Below, piece after piece: positions 1 to 8,928 of a DNA stretch of 64,000 nt. The DNA is from Cognatiluteimonas telluris (GTDB lineage: Bacteria > Pseudomonadota > Gammaproteobacteria > Xanthomonadales > Xanthomonadaceae). Position 1 is the first letter of the stretch. Every line of letters starts with the position of its first letter. The notes under the pieces were generated by a model, which saw nothing but the letters and a program-made list of their open reading frames with translations, was not told the origin of the DNA and made no database searches. The DNA lies in contig NZ_JAANOY010000012.1 in the NCBI RefSeq assembly GCF_011320095.1, positions 1-64,000 on the forward strand, read 5' to 3'. Position numbers and translations under genes: made by a program.

Positions 1-103
1 CGCCAGCAGCGCTTTTCTAGCAGATTTCGCGCCACAGCGGCAGTCGGACGAATGCAGCGCGGCGCATAAGCTTTTCCTGAAGCGCCTGGATCGTTCTCGC
101 GGG
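1..103 (-). other. Start of a second integron cassette (partial)
   Basis: Reading leftwards from the attC core at 104-110, a new cassette begins. It has a purine-rich stretch and an ATG at 65-67 that opens a frame of only 16 codons, closing with TAG at 17-19. That ORF may be a leader or chance; the real cassette gene probably begins beyond the left edge. No product can be assigned. Confidence 0.4.
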
Positions 104-215
104 GTATAACACCTGAATTAAGCCGACTTGCGTAGTGGAAGCGAAAGCGTGGCAAGCTTTTTCTGCCACGCTTTTGCTGGAACGAAGCAAGTTCGGCTTG
201 AATGAACTGTTAGGC
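104..215 (-). other. attC recombination site (59-base element)
   Basis: On the minus strand the site opens with R'' GCCTAAC (209-215), which contains the TAA stop of the cassette gene, and closes with an R' core GTTATAC (104-110; one mismatch to GTTRRRY). Inner arms at 189-202 and 115-129 are complementary (AAGTTCGGCTTGAA against TTAAGCCGACTT) with a single unpaired extra T, the extrahelical base that IntI uses to recognise the bottom strand. The centre (about 140-180) is an imperfect palindrome, so the whole 112 nt folds as a long hairpin. Confidence 0.9.
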
Positions 216-650
216 CGCGGCCCGTGACAAAGAAGGCCATGCCTGCTGCGTGCCGACAAGATACAGCGTGCCGATGCCCAGGCAAATAACTGAACTCCAT
301 GACCAAAACGCTACGCCGTGCGTGCCTGGGGCGGCTGCGGCAAAGATCAGGCCGACTAGCCCGCGGGCAATGTAGATGCCCGCAATGAGGCAAAGCGCCA
401 ACCGAGTGAAAGGCAGCCGAGGAATGATGCCCGCACCCGAGAGCGCGAACAGCGACCAAAGAAACAAGACGCTGGCGATGCCGGCGGTGATGATGGCTGG
501 CCCAATCTGCCCGGCCTCTGAAAGTCTGACCATGCGCTCGCCGGCGCCGAAAAACCTGTACCACGAAGCGCCAAAAACAATGCAACCGAGGTGAAGGAAG
601 GCAGCGACTGCGCTACACGCAGCACCGAATGCCAAAAGCGGATTAGCCAT
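210..650 (-). CDS. Integron cassette gene: small multi-pass membrane protein
   Basis: This 146-residue protein begins at ATG 648-650, a few bases after an AAGGAAGG-type ribosome site and about 15 bases after the cassette junction, and ends with a TAA embedded in attC. Four hydrophobic stretches are visible, near residues 5-30, 50-75, 83-108 and 112-135. They are separated by short loops, with a conserved-looking loop containing WYRFFGAGERM. This is the layout of the four-helix integral membrane proteins of unknown function often found in cassettes. It has no catalytic motif and no recognised family name. Expression would come from a cassette promoter in attI, which I could not locate with confidence. 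A longer upstream frame runs through attI and is not a plausible start. Confidence 0.8.
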   Translation of the reverse strand: MANPLLAFGAACSAVAAFLHLGCIVFGASWYRFFGAGERMVRLSEAGQIGPAIITAGIASVLFLWSLFALSGAGIIPRLPFTRLALCLIAGIYIARGLVGLIFAAAAPGTHGVAFWSWSSVICLGIGTLYLVGTQQAWPSLSRAAA

Positions 651-664
651 AACCTTCCTTAGCG

Positions 665-671
665 GCCTAAC
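665..671 (-). other. attI / first-cassette junction core site
   Basis: On the minus strand the sequence is GTTAGGC, a perfect match to GTTRRRY. It lies 15 bases upstream of the first cassette ATG and on the intI-proximal side of the cassette. The recombination point is between G and TT. The attI site proper should extend towards intI over roughly 665-735; its integrase-binding repeats cannot be defined from one sequence. Confidence 0.8.
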
Positions 672-830
672 ACCTAGTAGACCCCAGTACGGGGTAATTG
701 CCGGAGTTTGTTCATTACTTGGTAGCTGGTCAATCCAGAAAAACCCCACGGCTGGACGGCCTGTCCGCCGACGGCCTTGCCTTTGCCAATCCTGCATTGT
801 TGTTCCAATCGCAGGCGGCCGGGGTGTCCT

Positions 831-1961
831 ATGCAAACAGATAAGTTGTATCGGGGTGGGGTCCGGAGCCCGCCAAGCGATGGGGCGGCGACAGGTGAGG
901 AACCGCGGTTGTTGGAGCAGGTGCGCGGCAGGATACGGGCCAAGCACTACAGCATTCGTACCGAGCAAGCCTACCTGCAGTGGATACGCCGGTACATCCT
1001 CGCCAATGGCAAGCGTCATCCGCGCGAACTGGACGGGGCGGTGGTCGAGGCCTTCCTCAGCCGGCTTGCGACGAAGCAGCACGTGTCCGCCAGCACCCAG
1101 AACCAGGCCCTCTCGGCCCTGTTGTTCCTGTACCGGGAGGTGCTTGGGATCAACCTGCCGTGGATGGAGAACGTGGTTCGGGCGAAAGGGTCACGCCGGC
1201 TGCCGGTGGTGTTGTCGCGGGGCGAGGTGGCGCTGCTGTTGCGCAACCTGGCGGGGCGCAACTGGCTGATGGCGAGCCTGCTGTACGGAAGCGGCCTGCG
1301 GCTGATGGAATGCCTTCGTCTGCGCGTGAAGGACGTGGACATCGCCCGCAACGAGATCACCGTGCGGGAAGGCAAGGGAGCCAAGGACCGCCGTACGGTG
1401 TTGCCGGCTTCATTGCGCGAGGCGCTGCTGCGGCAGATGGAGGACGCGCGCGTGCTGCATGCGGCGGACCTGGAGGCGGGGTTTGGTGAGGTATCGCTGC
1501 CATTCGCGTTGGCGCGGAAGTACCCCAATGCGCCGAAGGAGCTGGGCTGGCAATTCATGTTTCCGGCCACCCGGCGCGCGGCCGATCCACGCGATGGCAG
1601 GCAGAAGCGGCACCACCTAGACGAAAAGGTACTCCAGCGTGCGGTGTCCATCGCCGCAAAGGCGGCGGGCATCAGGAAACCGGTCAGTCCGCACACGTTG
1701 AGGCATTCGTTCGCTACCCACTTGTTGGAAGCGGGAGCGGATATCCGCACCATCCAGGAGTTGATGGGGCACAAGGATGTTGCGACCACCCAGATCTATA
1801 CCCACGTGCTCAATCGCGGTGCCGGCGGAGTCGTCAGTCCGCTGGATCGATGCGGCGAGTCGACGGCGCCTTACAACGCGCTGGTGCTCTCTGTCCCGAC
1901 TGAAACCGGTCGTTGCGGGTCGCAGCCGGTACTGAAGCCCTCTTTGGCGAACGCGTCCTAG
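831..1961 (+). CDS. intI: Integron integrase (tyrosine recombinase)
   Basis: This 376-residue site-specific recombinase catalyses attI x attC cassette capture and excision. The SAM-like N-terminal domain (residues about 25-110, with HYSIRTEQAYLQWIRR) is followed by the catalytic domain. The catalytic residues are in place: R157 in the GSGLRLME motif, H288 and R291 in SPHTLRHSF, H314 in LMGHKD and nucleophile Y323 in QIYTHV. The extra segment that separates IntI from XerC/D is present, with LGWQFMFPA and HHLDEKVLQRAV upstream of HTLRHSF. The protein ends with a typical NRGAGGVVSPLD tail plus an extension of about 40 residues that looks unconserved. The ATG at 831 was preferred over one at 777 because the homologous part starts shortly after it. 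No frameshift or stop is seen, so the enzyme may be active. Confidence 0.93.
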   Translation: MQTDKLYRGGVRSPPSDGAATGEEPRLLEQVRGRIRAKHYSIRTEQAYLQWIRRYILANGKRHPRELDGAVVEAFLSRLATKQHVSASTQNQALSALLFLYREVLGINLPWMENVVRAKGSRRLPVVLSRGEVALLLRNLAGRNWLMASLLYGSGLRLMECLRLRVKDVDIARNEITVREGKGAKDRRTVLPASLREALLRQMEDARVLHAADLEAGFGEVSLPFALARKYPNAPKELGWQFMFPATRRAADPRDGRQKRHHLDEKVLQRAVSIAAKAAGIRKPVSPHTLRHSFATHLLEAGADIRTIQELMGHKDVATTQIYTHVLNRGAGGVVSPLDRCGESTAPYNALVLSVPTETGRCGSQPVLKPSLANAS

Positions 1962-2076
1962 GGCCTGATCGCCAGATCGAATCTCCGGGCGCGCGGCCTC
2001 GCCAAAGAATTCGCCCGGGCGCCTTCATCTGCGCGGTCTTCAACCCCACGCTGTCAGGACGGGTGGGCAGACCGCA

Positions 2077-2105
2077 GGGCGCCTCCGCAAAGACGAAGGC
2101 GCCCC
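2077..2105. terminator. GC hairpin between convergent intI and lipoprotein genes
   Basis: GGGCGCCT and its complement AGGCGCCC flank a short loop between the ends of intI and the oppositely oriented lipoprotein gene. There is no strong T tract on either side, so it could be a weak bidirectional terminator or just a structured spacer. The rest of 1962-2111 shows nothing else recognisable. Confidence 0.4.
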
Positions 2106-2111
2106 GATTGG

Positions 2112-2438
2112 TCACTGGCCGAATGGACCGGCTTTCAGCGGCTCCCCCTTGCGGCTGCAGACTGGTGGATTGGTCAGCCCCATGGACAGCCAGTTGCCGC
2201 CGTTGATCATGCAGGTGAATTCCTTGCCGTCCTTGGCCTTCAGGCTGGCGTAGGTGTTCAGGCCTTCAACGCGTCGGCTGGCGAGGGTCAGATCCTCCGC
2301 CGCGTAGCCGAGCGCAGCGGAGCTTTCGGACCGGATACGGTCGTCGGTGAGCATGGTGTGCGAACTGCCGGCGATGGAGGCGCAGCCGGAAAACAGCAGG
2401 GAGGCGGCGCCGAGCGCCGCGAACTTCAGTGATGACAT
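2112..2438 (-). CDS. Small outer-membrane-type lipoprotein, function unknown
   Basis: This is a 108-residue protein starting at ATG 2436-2438 with an AAGGAA ribosome site. The first 20 residues form a lipoprotein signal peptide ending in the lipobox LFSGC, so the mature protein begins at Cys19 and should be acylated and anchored in the envelope. The remainder is short and soluble, with a mention-worthy CMINGGNW segment and two further cysteines (about residues 80 and 94) that could form a disulfide. I do not recognise the family. It stands alone, facing the intI end, with mfd behind it in the same orientation. Confidence 0.75.
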   Translation of the reverse strand: MSSLKFAALGAASLLFSGCASIAGSSHTMLTDDRIRSESSAALGYAAEDLTLASRRVEGLNTYASLKAKDGKEFTCMINGGNWLSMGLTNPPVCSRKGEPLKAGPFGQ

Positions 2439-2560
2439 TGAACCGTTCCTTGGTTGTGCCCGAAGACCGGGCGGTGGTCCGGCCATCCAGGCCGGCATGC
2501 AATGGTCCACGGGATAGGCCTGCATGGCAAGGGAAAATTCCGATGCCGCCGCGGATGCCG

Positions 2561-5500
2561 CTACACCTGCAACGCCGCCAGCAATCCGCGCGCGGCCTGC
2601 AGGCGCGCTGGGGCATCCGGAAGATCGAGCTTGATCCGGAGCTTGTCCGGCCCATCCATCGCGTAATGCTTCGGCTGTTTCTGGATCAGCTGGATCACGG
2701 TCATCGGATCGACATTGGGGCGGCTTTCGAATTGCAATCGGCCGCTGGCCGGTCCCAGGTCGAGCTTGCGGATGCCCAGCGCAGTCGCCTTCAGCTTGAG
2801 TTCCGCGATCGCGAACAGGTGCTTCGCCGGATCCGGCAGCAGGCCGAAGCGGTCGATCATCTCCACCTGCAACTCGCGCAGTTCGTCGGCGTCGCGCGCG
2901 GAACTGATGCGCTTGTAGAGCGTCAGCCGCGTGTGCACGTCGGGCAGGTAGTCGTCGGGAATGAGCGAGGGGATGTTCAGTTCGACTTCGGCGCCGCGCG
3001 CTGCGGTTGCATCCAGGTCCGGCAGCTTGCCCTGGCGGATGCTGCGCACGGCACGCTCTAGCAGTTCGGTATAGAGCGTGAAGCCGACTTCGGCCATCTG
3101 CCCGCTCTGGTCTTCGCCCAGCAGTTCGCCCGCGCCGCGGATCTCAAGGTCGTGGGTGGCGAGGGTGAAGCCGGCGCCGAGTTCATCCATCGAGGCGATG
3201 GCATCCAGGCGCTTGCGCGCATCGCTGGTGATCGTGCGCTGGTCGGGCACGACTAGGTAGGCGTAGGCGCGATGGTGCGAACGCCCGACCCGGCCGCGCA
3301 ACTGGTGCAATTGCGCCAGGCCGAAGCGATCGGCGCGATTGATGATGATGGTGTTGGCGTTGGGGATGTCGATGCCCGATTCGATGATCGTCGTGCACAG
3401 CAGCACGTTGAAGCGCTGCTTGTTGAAGTCGAGCATCACCCGCTCGAGTTCGCGCTCGGGCATCTGGCCGTGGGCGATGCCGATGCGTGCGTCGGGGACG
3501 AGGTCCTGCAATTCGCGCTGCATGCGACCAATCGATTCCACGTCGTTGTGCAGGAAGTACACCTGGCCGCCGCGGGCCAGTTCGCGCTGGAAGGCTTCGC
3601 GCAGTTGGGCATCGTCCCAGGGGACGACGAAGGTCTGCACCGCCAGCCGGTGCGCGGGCGGGGTGGCGATGATCGCCAGGTCGCGCAGGCCGGCCATCGC
3701 CATGTTGAGCGTGCGCGGGATCGGCGTCGCGGTGAGCGTGAGCAGGTGCACGTTGGCGCGCAAGGCCTTCAGCGCTTCCTTCTGGCGCACGCCGAAACGC
3801 TGCTCCTCGTCGACGATCACCAGCCCCAGGTCCTTGAAGCGCACGTCCTTCTGCAGCAGGCGGTGGGTGCCGACGATGACGTCGATCGTGCCTTCGGCGA
3901 TGCGGCCGATCTCGGCCTTGATCTCCTTGGGCGTCTTGAAGCGCGAGAGCACCTCGACCTTCAGCGGCCAGTCGGCGAAGCGGTCGCGGAAATTGCGGTA
4001 GTGCTGTTCGGCAAGCAGGGTGGTCGGCACCAGCACGGCGACCTGCTTTCCGGCGGCGGCGGCGACGAAGGCGGCGCGCACGGCGACCTCGGTCTTGCCG
4101 AAGCCGACGTCGCCGCAGACCACGCGATCCATCGGTTGCGAGGAGCCCATGTCGCGGATCACCGCTTCGATGGCAGCGAGCTGGTCCAGGGTTTCCTCGA
4201 ACGGGAACGTCGCGGCGAACGGTTCGTAGAGCGACCGGTCGAGGTCGATCGCCAGTCCAGCGCGGGCATGGCGGCGGGCCTGGATTTCCAGCAGCTCAGC
4301 GGCGACATCGCGGACTTTCTCCGCCGCCTTGCGCTTGGCCTTGCTCCATTGCTCGCCGCCGAGCGAATGCAGCGGCGCGGTTTCCGGGGATGCGCCGGAA
4401 TAGCGGTTGATCAGGTGCAGCTGCGCGACCGGCACGTAGAGCCGATCGCCCTTGGCGTATTCGATCTCGACGTACTCGCCGGGCGACCCGCCCGCTTCGA
4501 GCGTGATCAGTCCGCGATAGCGGCCGACGCCGTGATCCTCGTGCACGATCGGTGCGCCTTCGGTCAGCTCGCCGAGGTCGCGGATGATCGCTTCGGGTTC
4601 ACGCCCGGTGCGCTTGCGACGGCGTGGCTGGCTGGCGCGCTCGGGAAAGAGCTGGCGCTCGGTCAGGACCGCGATCGCCGGGTCGGTCAGCGCGAAGCCA
4701 TCGTCCAGCGGCGCCACCGCGATCGCGAACGCGGTGGTGCCAGCGGGCGCTTGCCCGGCGATGGTGGCCAATTCCGGTGCATCCACGCGCGGCGGCGGCA
4801 GGAACGCCGGCCAGTCGGGCAGCACCTGCGGTTGCAGGCCGGCGGCATGGAGGATTTCCAGCAGCGCCTCGCGCCTTCCGGCGGTTTCCGCCGCCACCAG
4901 CACCCGGCCTGGATAGCTGCCGAGGAAGGATTTCAGCGCATCGGCGCCGGCGTGGTCGCGCACCGCCAGCGGCAGCGGCGGCACCGGCTGGTCGCCCAGC
5001 GGTTGCGCGCGCTCGCGTTGCGGATGGCCTTCGCCGCAGACATCGATCCTCACGCCCTGGTTCAGCCGTTCGCGCAGCGATTCCGGCGACAGGTACAACT
5101 CCGCCGGCGGCAGCAGCGGACGCTCGACATCGTGGCGGCGCTGCTCGTAGCGCTCGCGGGTCTGCTCCCAGAAGCGTTCGGCCGCCTCCATCGCGCCTTC
5201 GCCCAGCACCGGCAGCATGTTGGGGCCGAGGTAGTCGAACAGCGTGGAGGTGTCCTTGAAGAACAGCGGCAGGTAGTACTCGATGCCGGCAGGCGCGGTG
5301 CCCGCCTTGAGATCCTGGTAGAGCGCGCTGCGGCGGGTGTCGATGTCGAAGCGCTCGCGCAGCGTGGCCAGCGCGTGTGCAACCGAGGCTTCATCCAGCG
5401 GCAATTCGCGCCCGGGGAGCAGGTGGATGGCATCGATTTTTTCCAGCGAGCGCTGCGACTCTGGATCGAAGATGCGGATGGTGTCGACTTCATCGTCCAG

Positions 5501-6106
5501 CAGTTCCAGCCGGAACGGCTGCTCGGCGCCCATCGGATAGACGTCGAGCAACCCGCCGCGCACGGCGAAGTCGCCTGGATCGAGCACCTGCGGCACGTTG
5601 CGGTAGCCGGCCGCCTCGAGCCGGCGCTTCTCCGCATCCAGGTCCAGGCGCGCGCGCAGGGTGATGTCGAAGCTGCCGCCGCTGACGTGGCGCACCGGCG
5701 CCAGGCGCTGCAGCAGCGTCTGCACCGGCACCACCACGATCCCGCGGGTGAGCGTCGGCATCCGGTGCAGCGCGGCCAGTCGCTGGCTGACGATGTCCGG
5801 GTGCGGACTGAAGCTGTCGTACGGTAGCGTTTCCCAATCGGGGAAATGCAGGATTGGCGGCCACGGCCGGCGCTGCAGCATCGGCACGCCGGCGCCGGCC
5901 GGCACGTCGCGCGCCAGCAGCGTGCGCAGGTCGCTCTCCAGTTGCTGCGCGGCGTGGTTGTCGCGCGCGATGACCAGCAACGGACCGTCGTGGGCGATCG
6001 CTGCGCGTCCGATGTGGAATGCAGTGGCCGACGACGTGACCGGCGCACGCCAGTACACCCGTTGCTGGCCGGGCTTGGGCAGGGGAGGCGCCGGGGAATT
6101 CGACAT
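2561..6106 (-). CDS. mfd: Transcription-repair coupling factor Mfd
   Basis: This 1181-residue protein matches the usual length of Mfd. It displaces RNA polymerase stalled at DNA lesions and recruits UvrA. Visible in order are the UvrB-homology N-terminal region (to about residue 370), the RNA-polymerase-interacting domain with the GVGRYRGL segment, and a RecG-like DNA translocase. The translocase has Walker A GDVGFGKTEVA, the box DEEQRFG, the TATPIPRTL motif and the C-terminal helicase half with QLRGRVGR. The C-terminal TRCF domain ends in the autoinhibitory region. The start ATG at 6104-6106 gives the expected N-terminus. It is transcribed towards the lipoprotein gene and appears to be single. 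Confidence 0.97.
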   Translation of the reverse strand: MSNSPAPPLPKPGQQRVYWRAPVTSSATAFHIGRAAIAHDGPLLVIARDNHAAQQLESDLRTLLARDVPAGAGVPMLQRRPWPPILHFPDWETLPYDSFSPHPDIVSQRLAALHRMPTLTRGIVVVPVQTLLQRLAPVRHVSGGSFDITLRARLDLDAEKRRLEAAGYRNVPQVLDPGDFAVRGGLLDVYPMGAEQPFRLELLDDEVDTIRIFDPESQRSLEKIDAIHLLPGRELPLDEASVAHALATLRERFDIDTRRSALYQDLKAGTAPAGIEYYLPLFFKDTSTLFDYLGPNMLPVLGEGAMEAAERFWEQTRERYEQRRHDVERPLLPPAELYLSPESLRERLNQGVRIDVCGEGHPQRERAQPLGDQPVPPLPLAVRDHAGADALKSFLGSYPGRVLVAAETAGRREALLEILHAAGLQPQVLPDWPAFLPPPRVDAPELATIAGQAPAGTTAFAIAVAPLDDGFALTDPAIAVLTERQLFPERASQPRRRKRTGREPEAIIRDLGELTEGAPIVHEDHGVGRYRGLITLEAGGSPGEYVEIEYAKGDRLYVPVAQLHLINRYSGASPETAPLHSLGGEQWSKAKRKAAEKVRDVAAELLEIQARRHARAGLAIDLDRSLYEPFAATFPFEETLDQLAAIEAVIRDMGSSQPMDRVVCGDVGFGKTEVAVRAAFVAAAAGKQVAVLVPTTLLAEQHYRNFRDRFADWPLKVEVLSRFKTPKEIKAEIGRIAEGTIDVIVGTHRLLQKDVRFKDLGLVIVDEEQRFGVRQKEALKALRANVHLLTLTATPIPRTLNMAMAGLRDLAIIATPPAHRLAVQTFVVPWDDAQLREAFQRELARGGQVYFLHNDVESIGRMQRELQDLVPDARIGIAHGQMPERELERVMLDFNKQRFNVLLCTTIIESGIDIPNANTIIINRADRFGLAQLHQLRGRVGRSHHRAYAYLVVPDQRTITSDARKRLDAIASMDELGAGFTLATHDLEIRGAGELLGEDQSGQMAEVGFTLYTELLERAVRSIRQGKLPDLDATAARGAEVELNIPSLIPDDYLPDVHTRLTLYKRISSARDADELRELQVEMIDRFGLLPDPAKHLFAIAELKLKATALGIRKLDLGPASGRLQFESRPNVDPMTVIQLIQKQPKHYAMDGPDKLRIKLDLPDAPARLQAARGLLAALQV

Positions 6107-6288
6107 CGCGCGGATAGGGGGCTTGGCTGCGGCAGGAAGACACGTGCAGCGCCGGCAGCGGGGCTGCCAGCGCGGAGGGCGGCAAGTTTACGCGAGGGGC
6201 GGGCCCTGGCGACCAGGGCCCGCGCATGGATCGATGTGGCTTGGGCGATCGCGACGAAGCGTCGACGTGGCGCCCGGTGCGCCGGAGC

Positions 6289-6837
6289 TCAGACCCGCTG
6301 CGGTTGCAGTTCGAGCACGACGCGGACCATGCCCGCTTCGCTGGATTCGGCGCGCTCGAACCCCAGTGACTGCGCGAGCGTGAGCATCGGCTCGTTGTCC
6401 TCGAGCACGTCGCCGTAGATGCGGTCGACGTTCTTGCCGCGCGCCCAGCGCACCAGCCGGCGCATCAGGTGCCGGCCCACGCCCATGCCTGCGATGAAGC
6501 GGCTGACGAGGATGGAGAACTCCGCATCGCGCCCCCCGGGCATGATCGACGCACGCGCGACTGCGCCCACCATGGCTTCACCCGGCGGCAGCGGCTCGGC
6601 GACGACGATGGCGAATTCGCTGCGTGGATCGGGCCGCACCATTTTCTCGGCCTGTTCCGACGACAACTCACCGTCGGCGGGCAACATGCGCATGCGCACT
6701 TCGCCAGGTTCGAGCAAGGGGAATGCCGCGCGCAGCGGCATCGCATCGTCGGGGCGGATCGGGCGGATCAGCACGTCGCGCCCATTGGGCAGGTGCTGCA
6801 TCTCGTGCCAGGGGGGAAGACGGTTTCTCGCGGCCAT
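6289..6837 (-). CDS. GNAT-family N-acetyltransferase
   Basis: The protein has 182 residues from the ATG at 6835-6837; an in-frame ATG at 6876 would add 13 unconserved-looking residues. A single GNAT domain covers most of it. The acetyl-CoA pyrophosphate loop is visible as GMGVGRHLM and the C-terminal motif as LEDNEPMLTLAQSLGF. The N-terminal segment GRDVLIRPIRPDDA resembles the acetyltransferase part of Pat/YfiQ-type protein lysine acetyltransferases, but the large acyl-CoA-synthetase-like part is absent. Substrate is unknown; a stand-alone protein acetyltransferase is the likeliest reading. It is divergent from the cation transporter at 6991. Confidence 0.85.
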   Translation of the reverse strand: MAARNRLPPWHEMQHLPNGRDVLIRPIRPDDAMPLRAAFPLLEPGEVRMRMLPADGELSSEQAEKMVRPDPRSEFAIVVAEPLPPGEAMVGAVARASIMPGGRDAEFSILVSRFIAGMGVGRHLMRRLVRWARGKNVDRIYGDVLEDNEPMLTLAQSLGFERAESSEAGMVRVVLELQPQRV

Positions 6838-6990
6838 GTCCCGATGCTGGCACGAGGCAGGTGAAGCCGCGCTCACGTCGGGGCCGGCGCGCGCTTTGCT
6901 AGACTGGCCCGCGGTTTTCTGAATGGAAATCGGGCCCTGGACGCCCGGCCCGCACCCACCGGCATTCGCACAAACTTAACGGAACCCCCG

Positions 6991-7905
6991 ATGGCCGGAA
7001 GCGGCGACTCGACCCGCGCGATCCTGTTCGCGCTGGGAGCCAACCTCGCGATCGCCTGCGCCAAGGGCATGGCAGCCTTCTTCACCGGCTCCAGCGCGAT
7101 GCTGGCCGAGACCGTGCACTCGCTCGCCGATTGCGGCAACCAGCTGCTGTTGCTGTTCGGCATGCGCCAGGCGCGGCGGCCGGCATCACCGGAGTATCCG
7201 CTGGGGTACGGCAAGGCGATCTACTTCTGGTCGTTCCTGGTGGCAGTGATGCTGTTCACGGTGGGCGGCATGTTTTCGCTGTACGAGGGCGTGCACAAGC
7301 TGCAGCATCCCGAGCCGGTGACGCGCTGGTGGTGGGCCGCCGGCGTGCTGGTCTTCGGGATCGTCGCCGAGGGCATCTCGATGCGGGCGTGCCTGCAGGA
7401 GGTCGAGAAGCTGCGCGACGGTCGCTCGCTGTGGCAGTGGTTCCGGCAGAGCCGGCAGAGCGAACTGGTGGTGATCTTCGGCGAGGACTTCGCCGCCTTG
7501 CTCGGCCTGTGCTTCGCGCTGGTCGCGGTGCTGCTGACGGCGGCGACCGGCAATCCGCTGTGGGATGCGATCGGCACGGTGATGATCGGCGTGCTGCTGG
7601 TGGTGGTCGCGGTGCTGGTCGCGATCGAGATCAAGGCGATGCTGATCGGCCAGAGCGTGGACCCGGCGGTGCAGGCGCGCATGCGCCGCTTCCTGGACGA
7701 TCGCCCCGAGATCGGCAACGTCATCAACCTGATCACGCTGCAACTGGGCAGCGACGTGCTGGTGTCGGTGCAGGCCGAGATGCACGAGGAGCAGAGCGCG
7801 CGATCGCTCGCATTGCAGATCAACGATGTCGAGCGCGCGCTGAAGCGGGAATTCCCGGACGTGCGCTGGAGCTTCTTCGAGCCGGACGTCAAGGCCGGTC
7901 TGTAG
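6991..7905 (+). CDS. Cation diffusion facilitator (CDF) family metal transporter
   Basis: This 304-residue inner-membrane protein exchanges divalent metal ions (Zn, Co, Fe or Mn type) for protons. About five to six membrane spans occupy residues 8-225. The metal-site signature is in the second span, ETVHSLADCGNQ (His and Asp spaced as HxxxD), and a second acidic site follows in the helix with IFGEDFAALLGL. A C-terminal cytoplasmic domain (about 230-304) with the dimerising beta-alpha-beta fold follows. The signature HSLAD with a second-site ED pair does not decide the metal. No metal-regulatory box was recognised upstream. Confidence 0.92.
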   Translation: MAGSGDSTRAILFALGANLAIACAKGMAAFFTGSSAMLAETVHSLADCGNQLLLLFGMRQARRPASPEYPLGYGKAIYFWSFLVAVMLFTVGGMFSLYEGVHKLQHPEPVTRWWWAAGVLVFGIVAEGISMRACLQEVEKLRDGRSLWQWFRQSRQSELVVIFGEDFAALLGLCFALVAVLLTAATGNPLWDAIGTVMIGVLLVVVAVLVAIEIKAMLIGQSVDPAVQARMRRFLDDRPEIGNVINLITLQLGSDVLVSVQAEMHEEQSARSLALQINDVERALKREFPDVRWSFFEPDVKAGL

Positions 7906-7950
7906 AATTCCGCGCGCACGGGGCTGCGCAGCGACCGCGACCACCCAGCG

Positions 7951-8808
7951 TCAGTCCGGTGCGCGCAACCACTCGATCCGTGGCGGTGGTGCCTGCGACG
8001 CCAGCGCATCGGACAGCGCCGCGAGCGTCTTCACCAGCCCCGTATCGAATCCGAAAGGCGGATTGAGCAGCAGCACACCGCTGCCGTTCATGCGCAGGGG
8101 CGAGTCGTCGGGGCGGACCAGCAGTTCCACCACCAGCACCGATCGCGCCGGAAGGCCGGCGGCGTCGCGCTGGAATGCGCGCAGGTCGCGCCGCTGCTTG
8201 ATCGGATACCACAGGGCATAGGTCGCCTGCAGCCAGCGCCCGAGCGCCTCGCGCAGCGCCGCCAGCGCGATGTCGAATTCAGCCCGCTGTGCCTCGTACG
8301 GCGGGTCGATCAGCACCAGTCCGCGCGCCAGGCGCTGCCTGTTCACCACCGGCGGCAACAGCGCCTTGAGCGCGGCGTAACCATCGCGCCGGTGGATCGC
8401 CACGCGCGGATCGCCGTCGAGGTTGGACTTCAGCGCAGCCGCTTCGTCCGGCTGCAACTCGCAGCAGGCGATCCGGTCCTGCGCGCGCAGGGCATGCGCG
8501 AGCAGCCACGGTGACCCCGGGTAGGCGGCCTCGCCGTGGATGGCGCGGCAGGCGCGGACGGCATCGAGATAACGCGCGATCGCGGGATCGCCGGAGGGCC
8601 GGGTCAGCAGCCTGGCGATGCCCTCGTCGGCTTCGCCGGTGCGCCGCGCCGCGTCGGCGTCGAGCGCGTAGAGCCCGCGACCGGCGTGGGTGTCCAGCGC
8701 GAAAGCAGGCGCGGGCTTCGCCACCAGCCGCTCGCACAGCGCCAGCAGCAGTACGTGCTTGAGCACGTCGGCGGCATTGCCGGCATGGAAGGCGTGGCGG
8801 TAGTTCAT
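7951..8808 (-). CDS. rlmJ: 23S rRNA (adenine-2030-N6)-methyltransferase RlmJ
   Basis: This 285-residue enzyme methylates A2030 of 23S rRNA using S-adenosylmethionine. The N-terminus MNYRHAFHAGNAADVLKH is characteristic of the RlmJ/YhiR family and fixes the start at 8806-8808; the upstream ATG at 8859 adds unrelated sequence. The cofactor loop is DTHAGRGLY and the catalytic adenine-methyltransferase motif is IDPPYE. C-terminal LLLNPPFGFD is also typical. It is convergent with the CDF gene (45-base gap, no obvious terminator). Confidence 0.95.
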   Translation of the reverse strand: MNYRHAFHAGNAADVLKHVLLLALCERLVAKPAPAFALDTHAGRGLYALDADAARRTGEADEGIARLLTRPSGDPAIARYLDAVRACRAIHGEAAYPGSPWLLAHALRAQDRIACCELQPDEAAALKSNLDGDPRVAIHRRDGYAALKALLPPVVNRQRLARGLVLIDPPYEAQRAEFDIALAALREALGRWLQATYALWYPIKQRRDLRAFQRDAAGLPARSVLVVELLVRPDDSPLRMNGSGVLLLNPPFGFDTGLVKTLAALSDALASQAPPPRIEWLRAPD

Positions 8809-8928
8809 GGGTCGGAGCAGGCCGGGTCGGGCAGGGAAGACACGCGATGGAGCGGACAATGAACCTGTGCATGGTAAGCCGCCGGTCCTGCCGTCGCGCT
8901 AGGATGCGGCGCAACCGCCGCCACGACC

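Larger units (their letters stand above)
1..1961. mobile_element. Chromosomal integron: cassettes, attI junction and integrase
   Basis: The parts of an integron are in the expected arrangement. A tyrosine recombinase of the IntI subfamily lies on the plus strand. Divergent from it on the minus strand is a core site GTTAGGC at the attI/cassette junction, then one complete cassette (ORF plus attC), then the beginning of a second cassette that runs off the left edge. The cassette part looks less GC-rich than the rest of the window, as expected for captured DNA. Integrons in the Xanthomonas lineage are well known and often carry inactivated intI; here intI is open from end to end. Confidence 0.88.

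Noticed and set aside
674-700. Possible LexA-type box (CTAGTAG...) near attI, as a control of intI
   Set aside because: Only the left half resembles the xanthomonad LexA palindrome; the right half does not match.
3272-5827. An 851-codon open frame on the strand opposite mfd
   Set aside because: GC-rich genes often leave the opposite strand open. The translated composition is Arg/Gln/His-rich with no domain, and mfd on the other strand has every expected motif.
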